Under the pieces are notes generated by a model. It worked only from the letters and a program-made list of their open reading frames with translations. It was not told the DNA's origin and did no database searches. Shown one piece after another: positions 52,377 to 59,808 of a stretch of 64,000 nt of DNA (its first letter is position 1; each line of letters begins with the position of its first letter). The stretch lies in contig NZ_JAAMFM010000003.1 of assembly GCF_013376105.1 (NCBI RefSeq), positions 1 to 64,000 on the forward strand. Direction: 5' to 3'. The translations under genes and the position numbers were made by a program. Origin of the DNA: Arthrobacter wenxiniae. Lineage in GTDB: Bacteria > Actinomycetota > Actinomycetes > Actinomycetales > Micrococcaceae.

Positions 52377-53284
52377 CGGGACACCGCCGCGCCGGCCCGG
52401 AAGCCGCCCTGCACGAGGGTGCGGCGGTTGCCAGCGCACACGGCCAGCGCGATGCAGGCCTTCTGGACGGCGGGGACCCTGACGCGCCGCCGGGGCAGTT
52501 CCGCGGCCGGAACGTGCTCCAGCTTCGCCGCGAGGGCCAGGAAGAGGTCGTGGGCCAGGCGCACGGCCCGCCTGGCCGGCGGTGCCAGGTAGCCCATTCC
52601 GGCCTTGGCCACGGCCAGGTCGCGGCGGATCTCCGCCAGAAGCTCCCGCTTGTCCCGCTCGGTGAGTCCCTCCGGCCCCACGCCGGGAAGATAGCTGCGC
52701 CCCAGGTCGGCGCTGTCCGCCCCGACGTCCCGCAGGAAGTTGACCTTCTGGAAGGCGGCGCCCAAACTGCGGGCCGAGCGCACCAGCTCCTCGTCGTGGC
52801 CGGCGCTGGCGCCGTCCATGGCCCGGAAGACCTGCAGGCACATCAGTCCCACCACTTCGGCGGAGCCGTAGATGTACTCGGCCAGGGTGTCGGGGGAATG
52901 GGAGTCCACGTCCAGGTCGGTGCGCATGGACGCAAAGAACGGCCTGGTCAGCGAGGTGTCGATGGCGGTTCGCCGGGCCGTGGCGGCAAAGGCGTGCACC
53001 ACCATGTTGGTGCTGTAGCCGGTGGCCAGCGCCTGCTCCGTTTCGCGCTCCAGCCGGTCAAGCTGCGCACAGACGCCGGCCGGGTCGAGGCCGGCGGCGC
53101 GGGCGGCGCCGTCGACCAGTTCGTCAGCAACCCGGACCAGCGCGTAGATGTTCTCGATGTCCCGGCGCGGCTGGGCGCCCAGCAGCCAGCACGCCAGCCC
53201 GAACGACGTCGAATAGCTCCCGATCACCACCCCGGCGCTGCGCGAGGCGGTTTCGGAGTAGCGGGTGAGGGGGTCGGTTCCCAT
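52373..53284 (-). CDS. crtB: Phytoene synthase
   Basis: 303 residues. Squalene/phytoene synthase fold with the two Asp-rich sites: DELVDG and KVNFLRDVGADSADLGRSYLP. It condenses two geranylgeranyl diphosphates to phytoene. Starts two bases after the crtE stop and overlaps crtI. The membrane transporter gene that lies between crtE and crtB in C. glutamicum is absent here, so the cluster is more compact. Confidence 0.93.
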   Translation of the reverse strand: MGTDPLTRYSETASRSAGVVIGSYSTSFGLACWLLGAQPRRDIENIYALVRVADELVDGAARAAGLDPAGVCAQLDRLERETEQALATGYSTNMVVHAFAATARRTAIDTSLTRPFFASMRTDLDVDSHSPDTLAEYIYGSAEVVGLMCLQVFRAMDGASAGHDEELVRSARSLGAAFQKVNFLRDVGADSADLGRSYLPGVGPEGLTERDKRELLAEIRRDLAVAKAGMGYLAPPARRAVRLAHDLFLALAAKLEHVPAAELPRRRVRVPAVQKACIALAVCAGNRRTLVQGGFRAGAAVSR

Positions 53285-53286
53285 GG

Positions 53287-54432
53287 TCAGCTCCTTCTGG
53301 TCAAGACGTAGTCGCAGATCTGCCGCAGTTCCACCCGCAGGGATGCCGGCAGCTGCAGGTCCTCGGCCCGCCCCAGTGCCTGGGCCACGAGCGTCTCCGC
53401 GAGGTTCACGGCGTAGCTCTCCGCGCCCAGGTCCCGCAGCACGGCCCGGACCTCCGCGACGTCCTGGACGCCGCCGCGGAAGGCCTCCAGCGCCGCCGCA
53501 AAGGCTTCCGAGCCCTCCGCGAACGTGGTGAGGATGGTCCGCTTGCCTTCCCTCAGGTCCGACTCGACCGACTTGCCGGTCACGGCCGGCTGGCCAAAGG
53601 TGCCCAGCACGTCGTCGATGAGCTGGTAGGCCACCCCGATGTCGCGCCCGACGTCGGCGAGCGCGTCTGCCGTGCCGGGCGGTTCCCCCGCCAGCAGGGC
53701 CCCGGCCCGCAGGGGCATTTCAAAGGAGTAGACGGCGGTCTTCAGGCGTTCCATGTTCAGCACCTGCGGCAGCCCGGGCGGGGCGCTGCGCAGGGAGAAC
53801 AGCAGGTCGTCGAGCTCGCCGGCCGCGGCGGCGAAGAAGGCCTCGTGGATGGTCGCCACGATGGCGCCGGCGTGGGCCCGGCCCGCGCCGGCCAGCGTGG
53901 CCAGGCGCACCGCGCCGGTCAGCAGCAGGTCCCCGGCGATGATCGCCGCCGAGTAGCCGGCATGGTCGGCGTCGGCGGGGGTGTGGCCCTGCGCCAGGGC
54001 CGCGTCGCGGTAGACGGCGCCCAGGTTGCCGGAACCGCGCCGCACGAAGTCACGGTCGATGACGTCGTCGTGCACCAGCAGCGCGGCGTGCAGCATCTCG
54101 AAGGCCGCGGCCAGTTCGGCGCAGGCCGTCCGGTCCCGCCCGCCGAAGGCCTCGTAGCTGACGTAGACCAGCTTCGGCCTCATCAACTTCCCGCCGGTGA
54201 CGGTGCCGGCCATGTGTTCCCAGAGGGCGCTGAAGGAGGGGGAAAACGCGGCGGCCCGGCGGCGCTGCGCGGCAAAATGCTGGGCCAGGAGGGCCTTGAC
54301 CTGTCCTTGGAAATCGTCCCAGGCCACGGGCGCGCGGGTGTCCTCGGGGGGCGCGGCATCCGGGCTCCCGTCCCTGGGCGCGTACAGCGTGGCACCGCGG
54401 CGGGCGGTCTGGCTCTGATCAGTGACTGGCAT
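53287..54432 (-). CDS. crtE: Geranylgeranyl diphosphate synthase
   Basis: 381 residues. Isoprenyl diphosphate synthase with the first Asp-rich motif in LLVHDDVIDRDFVRRG and the second in YQLIDDVLGTFGQ. The residues before the first motif (AAFEMLHAALL) agree with a C20 product. An N-terminal 40-residue Gln/Arg/Asp-rich leader before the catalytic fold is variable. It starts 12 bp after the MarR-family regulator, in the same operon. Confidence 0.92.
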   Translation of the reverse strand: MPVTDQSQTARRGATLYAPRDGSPDAAPPEDTRAPVAWDDFQGQVKALLAQHFAAQRRRAAAFSPSFSALWEHMAGTVTGGKLMRPKLVYVSYEAFGGRDRTACAELAAAFEMLHAALLVHDDVIDRDFVRRGSGNLGAVYRDAALAQGHTPADADHAGYSAAIIAGDLLLTGAVRLATLAGAGRAHAGAIVATIHEAFFAAAAGELDDLLFSLRSAPPGLPQVLNMERLKTAVYSFEMPLRAGALLAGEPPGTADALADVGRDIGVAYQLIDDVLGTFGQPAVTGKSVESDLREGKRTILTTFAEGSEAFAAALEAFRGGVQDVAEVRAVLRDLGAESYAVNLAETLVAQALGRAEDLQLPASLRVELRQICDYVLTRRS

Positions 54433-54444
54433 GGCTGTGCTCCC

Positions 54445-54951
54445 TTAGTTGTCGCTGGGTGGGGCTGGCGGTTCTCCGGTCTGCTGTTCCAGCACGGCAA
54501 CCCGGTGGTTCATGGAGGAGACCACGCTGTCCAGGAAGTCGACGATGACCCGTTGGCCGTCGTCGTCGTAGCTGCGCACCTTGGAGTCGACCTCCAGGAT
54601 CATGGGCATGATCTTTTCCATGGTCCGGCGGATCGAGTCCTCGCTGGGACTGATCTGCCAGCGGCGCCTGTCGGTCGGGTGCGGCGTGCGCTCGGCGTGC
54701 CCCTTGGCCACCAGCCGGTCGATGACGGTGGTCGTGGCGGCGGCCGTCAGGTGCAGCGCCTGGGCCAGTTCCCCCGGCGACATGCTCCGCTGCTTGAGCA
54801 GGTGCTGCATCGCCTGGAAGTCGGTCTCGTTGAGGTCCATCTGGCGCCGCATCATGAACTCCATGACCTCGTTCAGCACCAGGATCTCGCGAATGAGCAC
54901 GGAGGCCCGGTGCATCGGCGCCGGGGGACGCCACCTGCTGGCATCGTCCAT
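54445..54951 (-). CDS. crtR: MarR-family regulator of the carotenoid operon
   Basis: 168 residues. Winged helix: NEVMEFMMRRQMDLNETDFQAMQHLLKQRSMSPGELAQALHLTAAATTTVIDRLVAKGHAERTPHPTDRRRWQISP. In C. glutamicum the MarR-type CrtR represses crtE and is relieved by geranylgeranyl diphosphate. There it is divergent; here it is the first gene of the operon, so it would autoregulate it. The spacer upstream is AT-rich and shared with a divergent SDR gene. Orthology is inferred from position and family, not tested. Confidence 0.82.
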   Translation of the reverse strand: MDDASRWRPPAPMHRASVLIREILVLNEVMEFMMRRQMDLNETDFQAMQHLLKQRSMSPGELAQALHLTAAATTTVIDRLVAKGHAERTPHPTDRRRWQISPSEDSIRRTMEKIMPMILEVDSKVRSYDDDGQRVIVDFLDSVVSSMNHRVAVLEQQTGEPPAPPSDN

Positions 54952-54961
54952 AACGTGTCCC

Positions 54962-55000
54962 TCATTCCTTCATAATAAGAAAATCTAATTACATAATGAT
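54962..55000. promoter_or_regulatory. AT-rich divergent promoter/operator of crtR and the SDR gene
   Basis: A 39-bp AT-rich stretch in GC-rich surroundings. It holds CATAAT twice (54971 and 54992) and the imperfect dyad TAAGA-AAA-TCTAA (54976-54988), a plausible MarR-dimer site. GAGGGA precedes the crtR start at suitable spacing on the other side. Confidence 0.5.
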
Positions 55001-55014
55001 GGAGGAAGGTGCGT

Positions 55015-56529
55015 TTGTCGAGTGGAAAGTTGGATGCCGTGGCCATCATCGCCGTAGCAGGCGCCACCGGGTACATCGGCGGCCGGCTGGTCCCGCTGCT
55101 GCTCGACGCCGGCGCAGAGGTGCGCGTGCTGACGCGCCACCGGGACAAGCTGCGCGACGTGCCGTGGCGGGCCCAGGTGGAGATTGTCGAGGGGTCGATG
55201 GAGGATGCCGCCACAGCCCGTGCGCTGTGTGAGGGCGCCGACATGGTGTACTACCTGGTGCATTCCATGTCCGGCAAACGGCAGGCTGCGGGCGCCTTTG
55301 AGAGGGTCGAACGCCGGTGCGCGCTGAATCTGGGCCGGGCGTCCCGCGACGCCGGCGTCAAGCGCCTCATCTACCTCTCGGGCCTGCACCCCCAGGGCGA
55401 ACTGAGCCGGCACCTGGCCTCCCGCACCGAGGTGGGGGAAATCCTGATGGCATCCGGCACGCCCACGGCCGTGCTGCAGGCGGGGCTGGTGATCGGCTCG
55501 GGATCCGCCAGTTTTGAAATGGTCAGGCACCTCACCGACGTCCTGCCCGTCATGCCGGCGCCGCGGTGGGTCCTGAACAAGGTCCAGCCAATTGCCATCC
55601 GCGACGCGCTGCACTACCTCCTCGGCGCGGCACGGCTCCCCGCGCAGACCAACAGGACCTTCGACATTGGGGGCCCGGAGGTGCTCAGCTATGCGGAGAT
55701 GATGCGCCGCTATGCCGACGCCGCAGGGCTGCGCCGCCCGCTCGTCGTCCCCCTGCCGGTCCTCACGCCGTGGCTGGCCGCGCAGTGGGTGAACCTGGTG
55801 ACGCCGGTCCCCCGGAGCCTGGCGGTGCCGCTCGTGGAATCCCTGCAGCACGACTGCGTGGCGCAGGAGCAGGACATTGCCTGCCACATTCCGGAACCCG
55901 ACGGTGGCCCGACCCCCTACGGGCGCGCCGTGCAACTTGCACTGCACAAGATCGAAGCCGACACCGTGGAAACCACCTGGGCCACCGCCCACGCGCTCAG
56001 CGCCCCCGCCGAGCCGCTGCCCAGCGATCCGGAGTGGGCCGGGTTGACGGTCTTCATCGATGAACGCAGCAAGGCCCCCAACGCCTCCGCCAGCCGGGTT
56101 TGGGCCGTCGTGGAAGGCATCGGCGGCGAGAACGGCTACTACTCACTGCCCGTCGCCTGGGCCATACGCGGCTGGATGGACAAGGCCGCCGGCGGGGTGG
56201 GGCTCTCGCGGGGCCGGCGGAGCAACCAGCACCTCCAGCTCAACGACGCCGTTGACTGGTGGCGGGTGGAGACCCTGGAACCGGGGCGGCTGTTGCGGCT
56301 GCGGGCGGAAATGATCGTACCGGGCCGCGCCTGGCTGGAATTTGAAGTCTCTCCTGTGGCACCGGCCGACGTCGGCTCCGCAGAAGGCGGCAGCATCTTT
56401 CGCCAGCGCGCCATCTTCCTCCCGCGGGGCCTGTCCGGGCGCCTGTACTGGCTGGCCGTGCTGCCCTTCCACGGCATCATCTTCAAGGACATGGCCAACC
56501 GCATCACGGCGGCCGCCGCCCGCCCCTGA
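55015..56529 (+). CDS. NAD(P)-binding SDR-like protein fused to DUF2867
   Basis: About 504 residues. The N-terminal ~290 residues are an atypical short-chain dehydrogenase/NmrA-like domain (VAGATGYIGGRLVPLLLDAGAEVRVLTRH, EGSMEDAATARALCEGADMVYYLVHSM, GGPEVLSYAEMMRRYADAAG). The C-terminal ~200 residues match DUF2867 (SKAPNASASRVWAVVEGIGGENGYYSLPVAWAIRGWMDKAAGGVG...PFHGIIFKDMANRI). The fused arrangement is common in actinobacteria; the reaction is unknown. The start is set at TTG 55015 because GGAGGA is eight bases upstream; GTG 55009 is too close. Divergent from crtR; a link to carotenoid metabolism is a guess. Confidence 0.82.
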   Translation: MSSGKLDAVAIIAVAGATGYIGGRLVPLLLDAGAEVRVLTRHRDKLRDVPWRAQVEIVEGSMEDAATARALCEGADMVYYLVHSMSGKRQAAGAFERVERRCALNLGRASRDAGVKRLIYLSGLHPQGELSRHLASRTEVGEILMASGTPTAVLQAGLVIGSGSASFEMVRHLTDVLPVMPAPRWVLNKVQPIAIRDALHYLLGAARLPAQTNRTFDIGGPEVLSYAEMMRRYADAAGLRRPLVVPLPVLTPWLAAQWVNLVTPVPRSLAVPLVESLQHDCVAQEQDIACHIPEPDGGPTPYGRAVQLALHKIEADTVETTWATAHALSAPAEPLPSDPEWAGLTVFIDERSKAPNASASRVWAVVEGIGGENGYYSLPVAWAIRGWMDKAAGGVGLSRGRRSNQHLQLNDAVDWWRVETLEPGRLLRLRAEMIVPGRAWLEFEVSPVAPADVGSAEGGSIFRQRAIFLPRGLSGRLYWLAVLPFHGIIFKDMANRITAAAARP

Positions 56530-56769
56530 CCCAAGGCACGGGCAACGGCACCTGGCGTGGATGTCGCCTGCGCCGCCAAGAAGACGCCCGTGGGGCACGT
56601 CCTGGCGACGCTGTGCGCCGGGGCCGCCGCCGTCATCGGCTCGGTCCTGGGACTGGTGTGCGGCTCGCTCGGTGCGCAGTCCGCGCCGGGCCGCTTCACG
56701 ACGGTGTTGGCCGTGGTTCCGTGGGGCCAGGTGCTGCTGGGGGTGCCCGCGGCCGCCTGTCACCGCGAC

Positions 56770-56835
56770 AATTGCCGCCGCTCCCGCATTTTGCCGCCAG
56801 TAGACCTGCGGCAAAATGCGGGAGCGGCGGCAATT
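56770..56835. repeat. Palindromic element A, copy upstream of the second AbiEi/DUF559-like gene
   Basis: Perfect 28-nt arms (56770-56797 and 56808-56835) around a 10-nt loop CAGTAGACCT. It lies 105 bp before the ATG at 56941. The 240-bp stretch before it, from the SDR stop at 56529, has an open plus-strand frame with hydrophobic residues and no recognisable gene. Confidence 0.9.
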
Positions 56836-56879
56836 ACTGCAGCTGGACCAAATTTCAGCTGGTGCAGGCCTGCCGAGGG

Positions 56880-56888
56880 TTATCCACA
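56880..56888 (+). promoter_or_regulatory. TTATCCACA box before the second AbiEi/DUF559-like gene
   Basis: A perfect match to the DnaA-box consensus, 52 nt before the start codon. The first paralogue has TTGTCCACA 51 nt before its start. Only one box occurs here, so an origin role is unlikely. Confidence 0.5.
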
Positions 56889-56940
56889 GAACCCGGATTG
56901 CCCCTGTTTTGGCACAGACCCTGATGACACGCTGGGAGGC

Positions 56941-57945
56941 ATGAACAAACCGCACCTTATCCTTCCGGCAGATTTGAGACTGGTTGGACAGGACTCCAGG
57001 AAGCTCGCCCAGCTCAAGAACAAGGGAGAGCTGGTGCGCATCCGTCGGGGCGTCTACACGAAATCCGACGACTGGAACAGTTCCAGTCCGGCGCAGCAAT
57101 ATGGGCTCCGTGCTTCGGCGTTCCAGGCGCTGGCACCGCGCCAACCCGTCCTGTGTCATGCAACCGCAGCACGCCTGTGGGGACTGTGGATTGTCGGACT
57201 GCCGTCAAAGCTGCACGTGGTGACGGAGACCGCCACCAGCGGACGCAACAACAATGGGGTCATGCGTCACCTTGGATCGCTGACCAACGGCGTCGTGCAG
57301 TGCGGTCCGTTCCTGCTTACCGACAAGCCGACCACCACCGTGGCACTGGTCAAGGAGTTGTCGTTCCCTTTTGCGGTCGCTGTCTGTGACTCCGCCCTGC
57401 GATCCCCCGAGGCCGGCCAGGCTGTCAACGAATTCACGGCCGCTGGCTCCGGGCCCGACCTCCATGAGCCGTCATGGGAAACAGACGGCCCACAGGGACA
57501 GGCCGTTTCGGTGGACGGTCTGCGCGCGGCCGCCGGCCGTCTCGGCAGCAGGGCAGCCCGCGAACGAACCTTGGCGGTCATCAACTTTGCCTCGGACCTG
57601 TCCGGGTCTGCAGGTGAATCCATCAGTCGCGCCAAAATGTTCCAATTCGGATTTCCCGCACCAGTGCTCCAACAACCGTTTGTCCTGCGTGACGGCAGAA
57701 AGGCAAGAGTCGACTTTTGGTTTGAGGAACAACGGGTCGTCGGCGAATTCGACGGCAAGGGCAAGTATCTCCGCGCCGACTGGGGTGCAGGCATGTCCAT
57801 CCAGCAACGAGTGATGAAGGAAAAGGCCCGTGAGGACCAGATCCGCGCCCAGGGCGTCGGGTTTGTCCGTTGGGAATGGAAGGAAATGATGAACCGTCAG
57901 CAGTTCATCCACTTGTTGCGCCAAGCCGGGCTGCCCCAGAAATGA
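56941..57945 (+). CDS. AbiEi-like winged-helix protein with C-terminal DUF559/Vsr-like nuclease domain (second copy)
   Basis: 334 residues. N-terminal AbiEi-like winged helix with GELVRIRRGVY at 29-39, then ASAFQALAPRQPVLCHATAARLWGLWIVGLPSKLHVV. C-terminal PD-(D/E)XK-like region with VDFWFEE from residue 257, GEFDG at 268-272 then GKY, EKARED at 294-299 and FVRWEW. The two paralogues share all these blocks and little else. No toxin gene partner is next to it. ATG 56941 is used; the frame upstream runs through palindrome A. Codon use is less GC-extreme than in metG beside it. It is enclosed by two inverted copies of palindrome A. Nuclease activity and any link to the palindromes are inferred. 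Confidence 0.7.
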   Translation: MNKPHLILPADLRLVGQDSRKLAQLKNKGELVRIRRGVYTKSDDWNSSSPAQQYGLRASAFQALAPRQPVLCHATAARLWGLWIVGLPSKLHVVTETATSGRNNNGVMRHLGSLTNGVVQCGPFLLTDKPTTTVALVKELSFPFAVAVCDSALRSPEAGQAVNEFTAAGSGPDLHEPSWETDGPQGQAVSVDGLRAAAGRLGSRAARERTLAVINFASDLSGSAGESISRAKMFQFGFPAPVLQQPFVLRDGRKARVDFWFEEQRVVGEFDGKGKYLRADWGAGMSIQQRVMKEKAREDQIRAQGVGFVRWEWKEMMNRQQFIHLLRQAGLPQK

Positions 57946-57960
57946 CGTGCCCCGGCAAAT

Positions 57961-58024
57961 ATTGCCGCCGTTCCCGCATTTTGCCGCAGGTCTACTTGCG
58001 GCAAAATGCGCGAACGGCGGCAAT
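57961..58024. repeat. Palindromic element A, copy downstream of the second AbiEi/DUF559-like gene
   Basis: 27-nt arms (57961-57987, 57998-58024) with one mismatch, 10-nt loop AGGTCTACTT. The inverse complement of this loop is 9/10 identical to that of the upstream copy, so the two copies are in opposite orientation. It begins 15 bp after the stop codon and ends 15 bp from the convergent metG stop. One arm pair shows a compensated C-G to T-A change relative to the upstream copy. Confidence 0.9.
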
Positions 58025-58039
58025 TCCGGGTGGTGGACG

Positions 58040-59614
58040 CTACGCCTCGGCGGGTTCCTCGTACTTGGGGAAGATCGGCGCCGGGGCGGGCAGGACTGTT
58101 CCGGGCACCAGGGGCACCCCAAAGGCAGCGAACTGGCGGATGGCGTCGTCCCGGGAAGCACCCTGGCCCAGGACCGTCAGCAGCTTCGCGGCGGCGTCCG
58201 GCATGACCGGCTGGACCAGGATGGAGACCATGCGCAGCACCTCGAGGGTCACGTACAGCACCGTTTCCATGCGGGCCACATCCGTCTTGCGCAAAACCCA
58301 CGGGGCCTGGTCGGCAAAGTAGGCGTTGGTGTCACCCAGGACCAGCCAGATCCTCTCCAGCGAGCCGTGGAAGTCCTGGACCGCGTACGCCGCCCGGGAG
58401 TGCTCCAGCAGCGCGCCGGCCGCGGCCAGGATCTCCGAGTCCGCGGCCGTGAACGCACCCGGAACCGGCACCGTGCCGGAGCAGTTCTTGGCCACCATGG
58501 ACAGCGAGCGCTGGGCCAGGTTGCCGAGGTTGTTGGCGAGGTCGTGGTTCATGCGACCCACCACGGCGTCGTGGTTGTAGGAGCCGTCCGCGCCGAACGG
58601 GACCTCGCGGAGCAGGAAGAAGCGCACCTGGTCCAGGCCGTACTGCGCCACCCAGTCGGCCGGTGCCACCACGTTGCCCAGGGACTTGGACATCTTCACG
58701 CCGTTGTTGTGCAGGAAGCCGTGGATCATGACGCGCTTGGGCAGCTCCAGCCCGGCGGACATGAGGAACGCCGGCCAGTACACGGCGTGGAAGCGGGAAA
58801 TGTCCTTGCCGATCACGTGCAGGTCGGCCGGCCAGAACTTCTGGAACGCCTCCGAGGACACGTCCGGGTAGCCCACGCCGGTCAGGTAGTTGGTTAGCGC
58901 GTCGACCCACACGTACATGACGTGCTTGTCGTTGCCCGGGACCGGAACGCCCCAGTCGAAGGTGGTGCGGCTGACGGAGAGATCCTCCAGGCCGCCCTTG
59001 ACGAAGCTGACGACCTCGTTGAAGCGGGTGCGCGGGGCGCCGAAGTCGGGCTGGTCCGCGTACAGGGCCAGCAGCCGGTCCTGGTAGTTGGAGAGGCGGA
59101 AGAAGTAGCTTTCCTCCTCCGTCCAGGTCAGCTCGGTGTCCGTGACCTTGGAGTAGCGCTTGCCGTCCTCGCGCAGTTCGGTCTCGTCCTCGCCGTAATA
59201 GGCCTCGTCGCGGACCGAGTACCAGCCCTCGTACTTGCCCAGGTAGATGTCCCCGGCATCCTCCATCTTCTTCCAGATGGCCTGCGACGCCGCATAGTGG
59301 TCCGCGTCCGTGGTGCGGATGAAGCGATCGTAGGTGATGCCGAGCGCCGCATGGGCTGCCTTGTACACGGCGGCGTTGCGGTCAACGAGCTCCTTGGGGG
59401 TGATGCCTTCCTTCTCGGCCGCCTGCGCGATCTTCATGCCATGCTCATCCGTGCCGGTCAGGAACATCACGTCGAACCCGTCCAGGCGCTTGAAGCGGGC
59501 CATGGCGTCGGTGGCGATGTACTCGTAGGCATGCCCGATGTGCGGAACACCGTTGGGGTATGTGATGGCGGTGGTCAGATAGTAGGGCGTCTTGGCCGGC
59601 TCAGTTGAGGTCAC
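58040..59614 (-). CDS. metG: Methionine--tRNA ligase
   Basis: 524 residues, GTG start. Class I synthetase: YPNGVPHIGHAYEYIATDAMARF (HIGH site) and KMSKSLGNV, GTDEHGMKIAQAAEKEG, and the CP-domain region WYSVRDEAYYGEDE without the zinc knuckle cysteines of the long MetRS type. It therefore is the shorter, zinc-free bacterial form lacking the C-terminal EMAP dimerisation domain. It charges initiator and elongator tRNA-Met. It ends beside palindrome A and begins in the spacer holding the 50-bp perfect palindrome. Confidence 0.96.
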   Translation of the reverse strand: MTSTEPAKTPYYLTTAITYPNGVPHIGHAYEYIATDAMARFKRLDGFDVMFLTGTDEHGMKIAQAAEKEGITPKELVDRNAAVYKAAHAALGITYDRFIRTTDADHYAASQAIWKKMEDAGDIYLGKYEGWYSVRDEAYYGEDETELREDGKRYSKVTDTELTWTEEESYFFRLSNYQDRLLALYADQPDFGAPRTRFNEVVSFVKGGLEDLSVSRTTFDWGVPVPGNDKHVMYVWVDALTNYLTGVGYPDVSSEAFQKFWPADLHVIGKDISRFHAVYWPAFLMSAGLELPKRVMIHGFLHNNGVKMSKSLGNVVAPADWVAQYGLDQVRFFLLREVPFGADGSYNHDAVVGRMNHDLANNLGNLAQRSLSMVAKNCSGTVPVPGAFTAADSEILAAAGALLEHSRAAYAVQDFHGSLERIWLVLGDTNAYFADQAPWVLRKTDVARMETVLYVTLEVLRMVSILVQPVMPDAAAKLLTVLGQGASRDDAIRQFAAFGVPLVPGTVLPAPAPIFPKYEEPAEA

Positions 59615-59682
59615 CCTACGAATTTACCGTGAACCGTCCAAAATCACCGCTTCGCGTCCCACCGGCCCAAAGCGTTAACGTT

Positions 59683-59732
59683 CGACGCCGGCACCTGGGT
59701 GGGATGTACATCCCACCCAGGTGCCGGCGTCG
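59683..59732. repeat. 50-bp perfect palindrome between serA and metG
   Basis: 25-nt arms without a spacer, outer ends CGACGCCGGCACCTGG, centre GGGATGTACATCCC. No T-tract follows on either strand. It is in the 194-bp spacer between the serA stop and the metG start. Confidence 0.97.
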
Positions 59733-59744
59733 TTCGCGGACCGG

Positions 59745-59803
59745 GGTTTCGACAAGCTCAACCAGCGGCAGGCTCAACCAGCGGCAGGCTCAACCAGCGG
59801 CAG
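59745..59803. repeat. TTTCGACAAGCTCAACC repeat with 16-bp tandem extension
   Basis: A GGTTTCGACAAGCTCAACCAGCGG module of the dispersed family followed by two further CAGGCTCAACCAGCGG units in tandem, directly after the serA stop. Confidence 0.85.
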
Positions 59804-59808
59804 GGGCG

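Noticed and set aside
56880-56888. Perfect DnaA box as a replication-origin marker
   Set aside because: Single box, with no dnaA/dnaN neighbours and no AT-rich unwinding region; it is better explained as a leader motif shared with the paralogue.
56557-56940. Open plus-strand frame with hydrophobic residues before the second AbiEi/DUF559-like gene
   Set aside because: It runs through palindrome A and continues in frame into the gene; no ribosome-binding site and no homology that I recognise. Retained only as a possible remnant.
57961-58024. Palindromes A and B as plain intrinsic terminators
   Set aside because: Not fully excluded for copies between convergent genes, but only the solitary copy has a T-tract, and copy B1 lies between divergent starts, where a terminator makes no sense.
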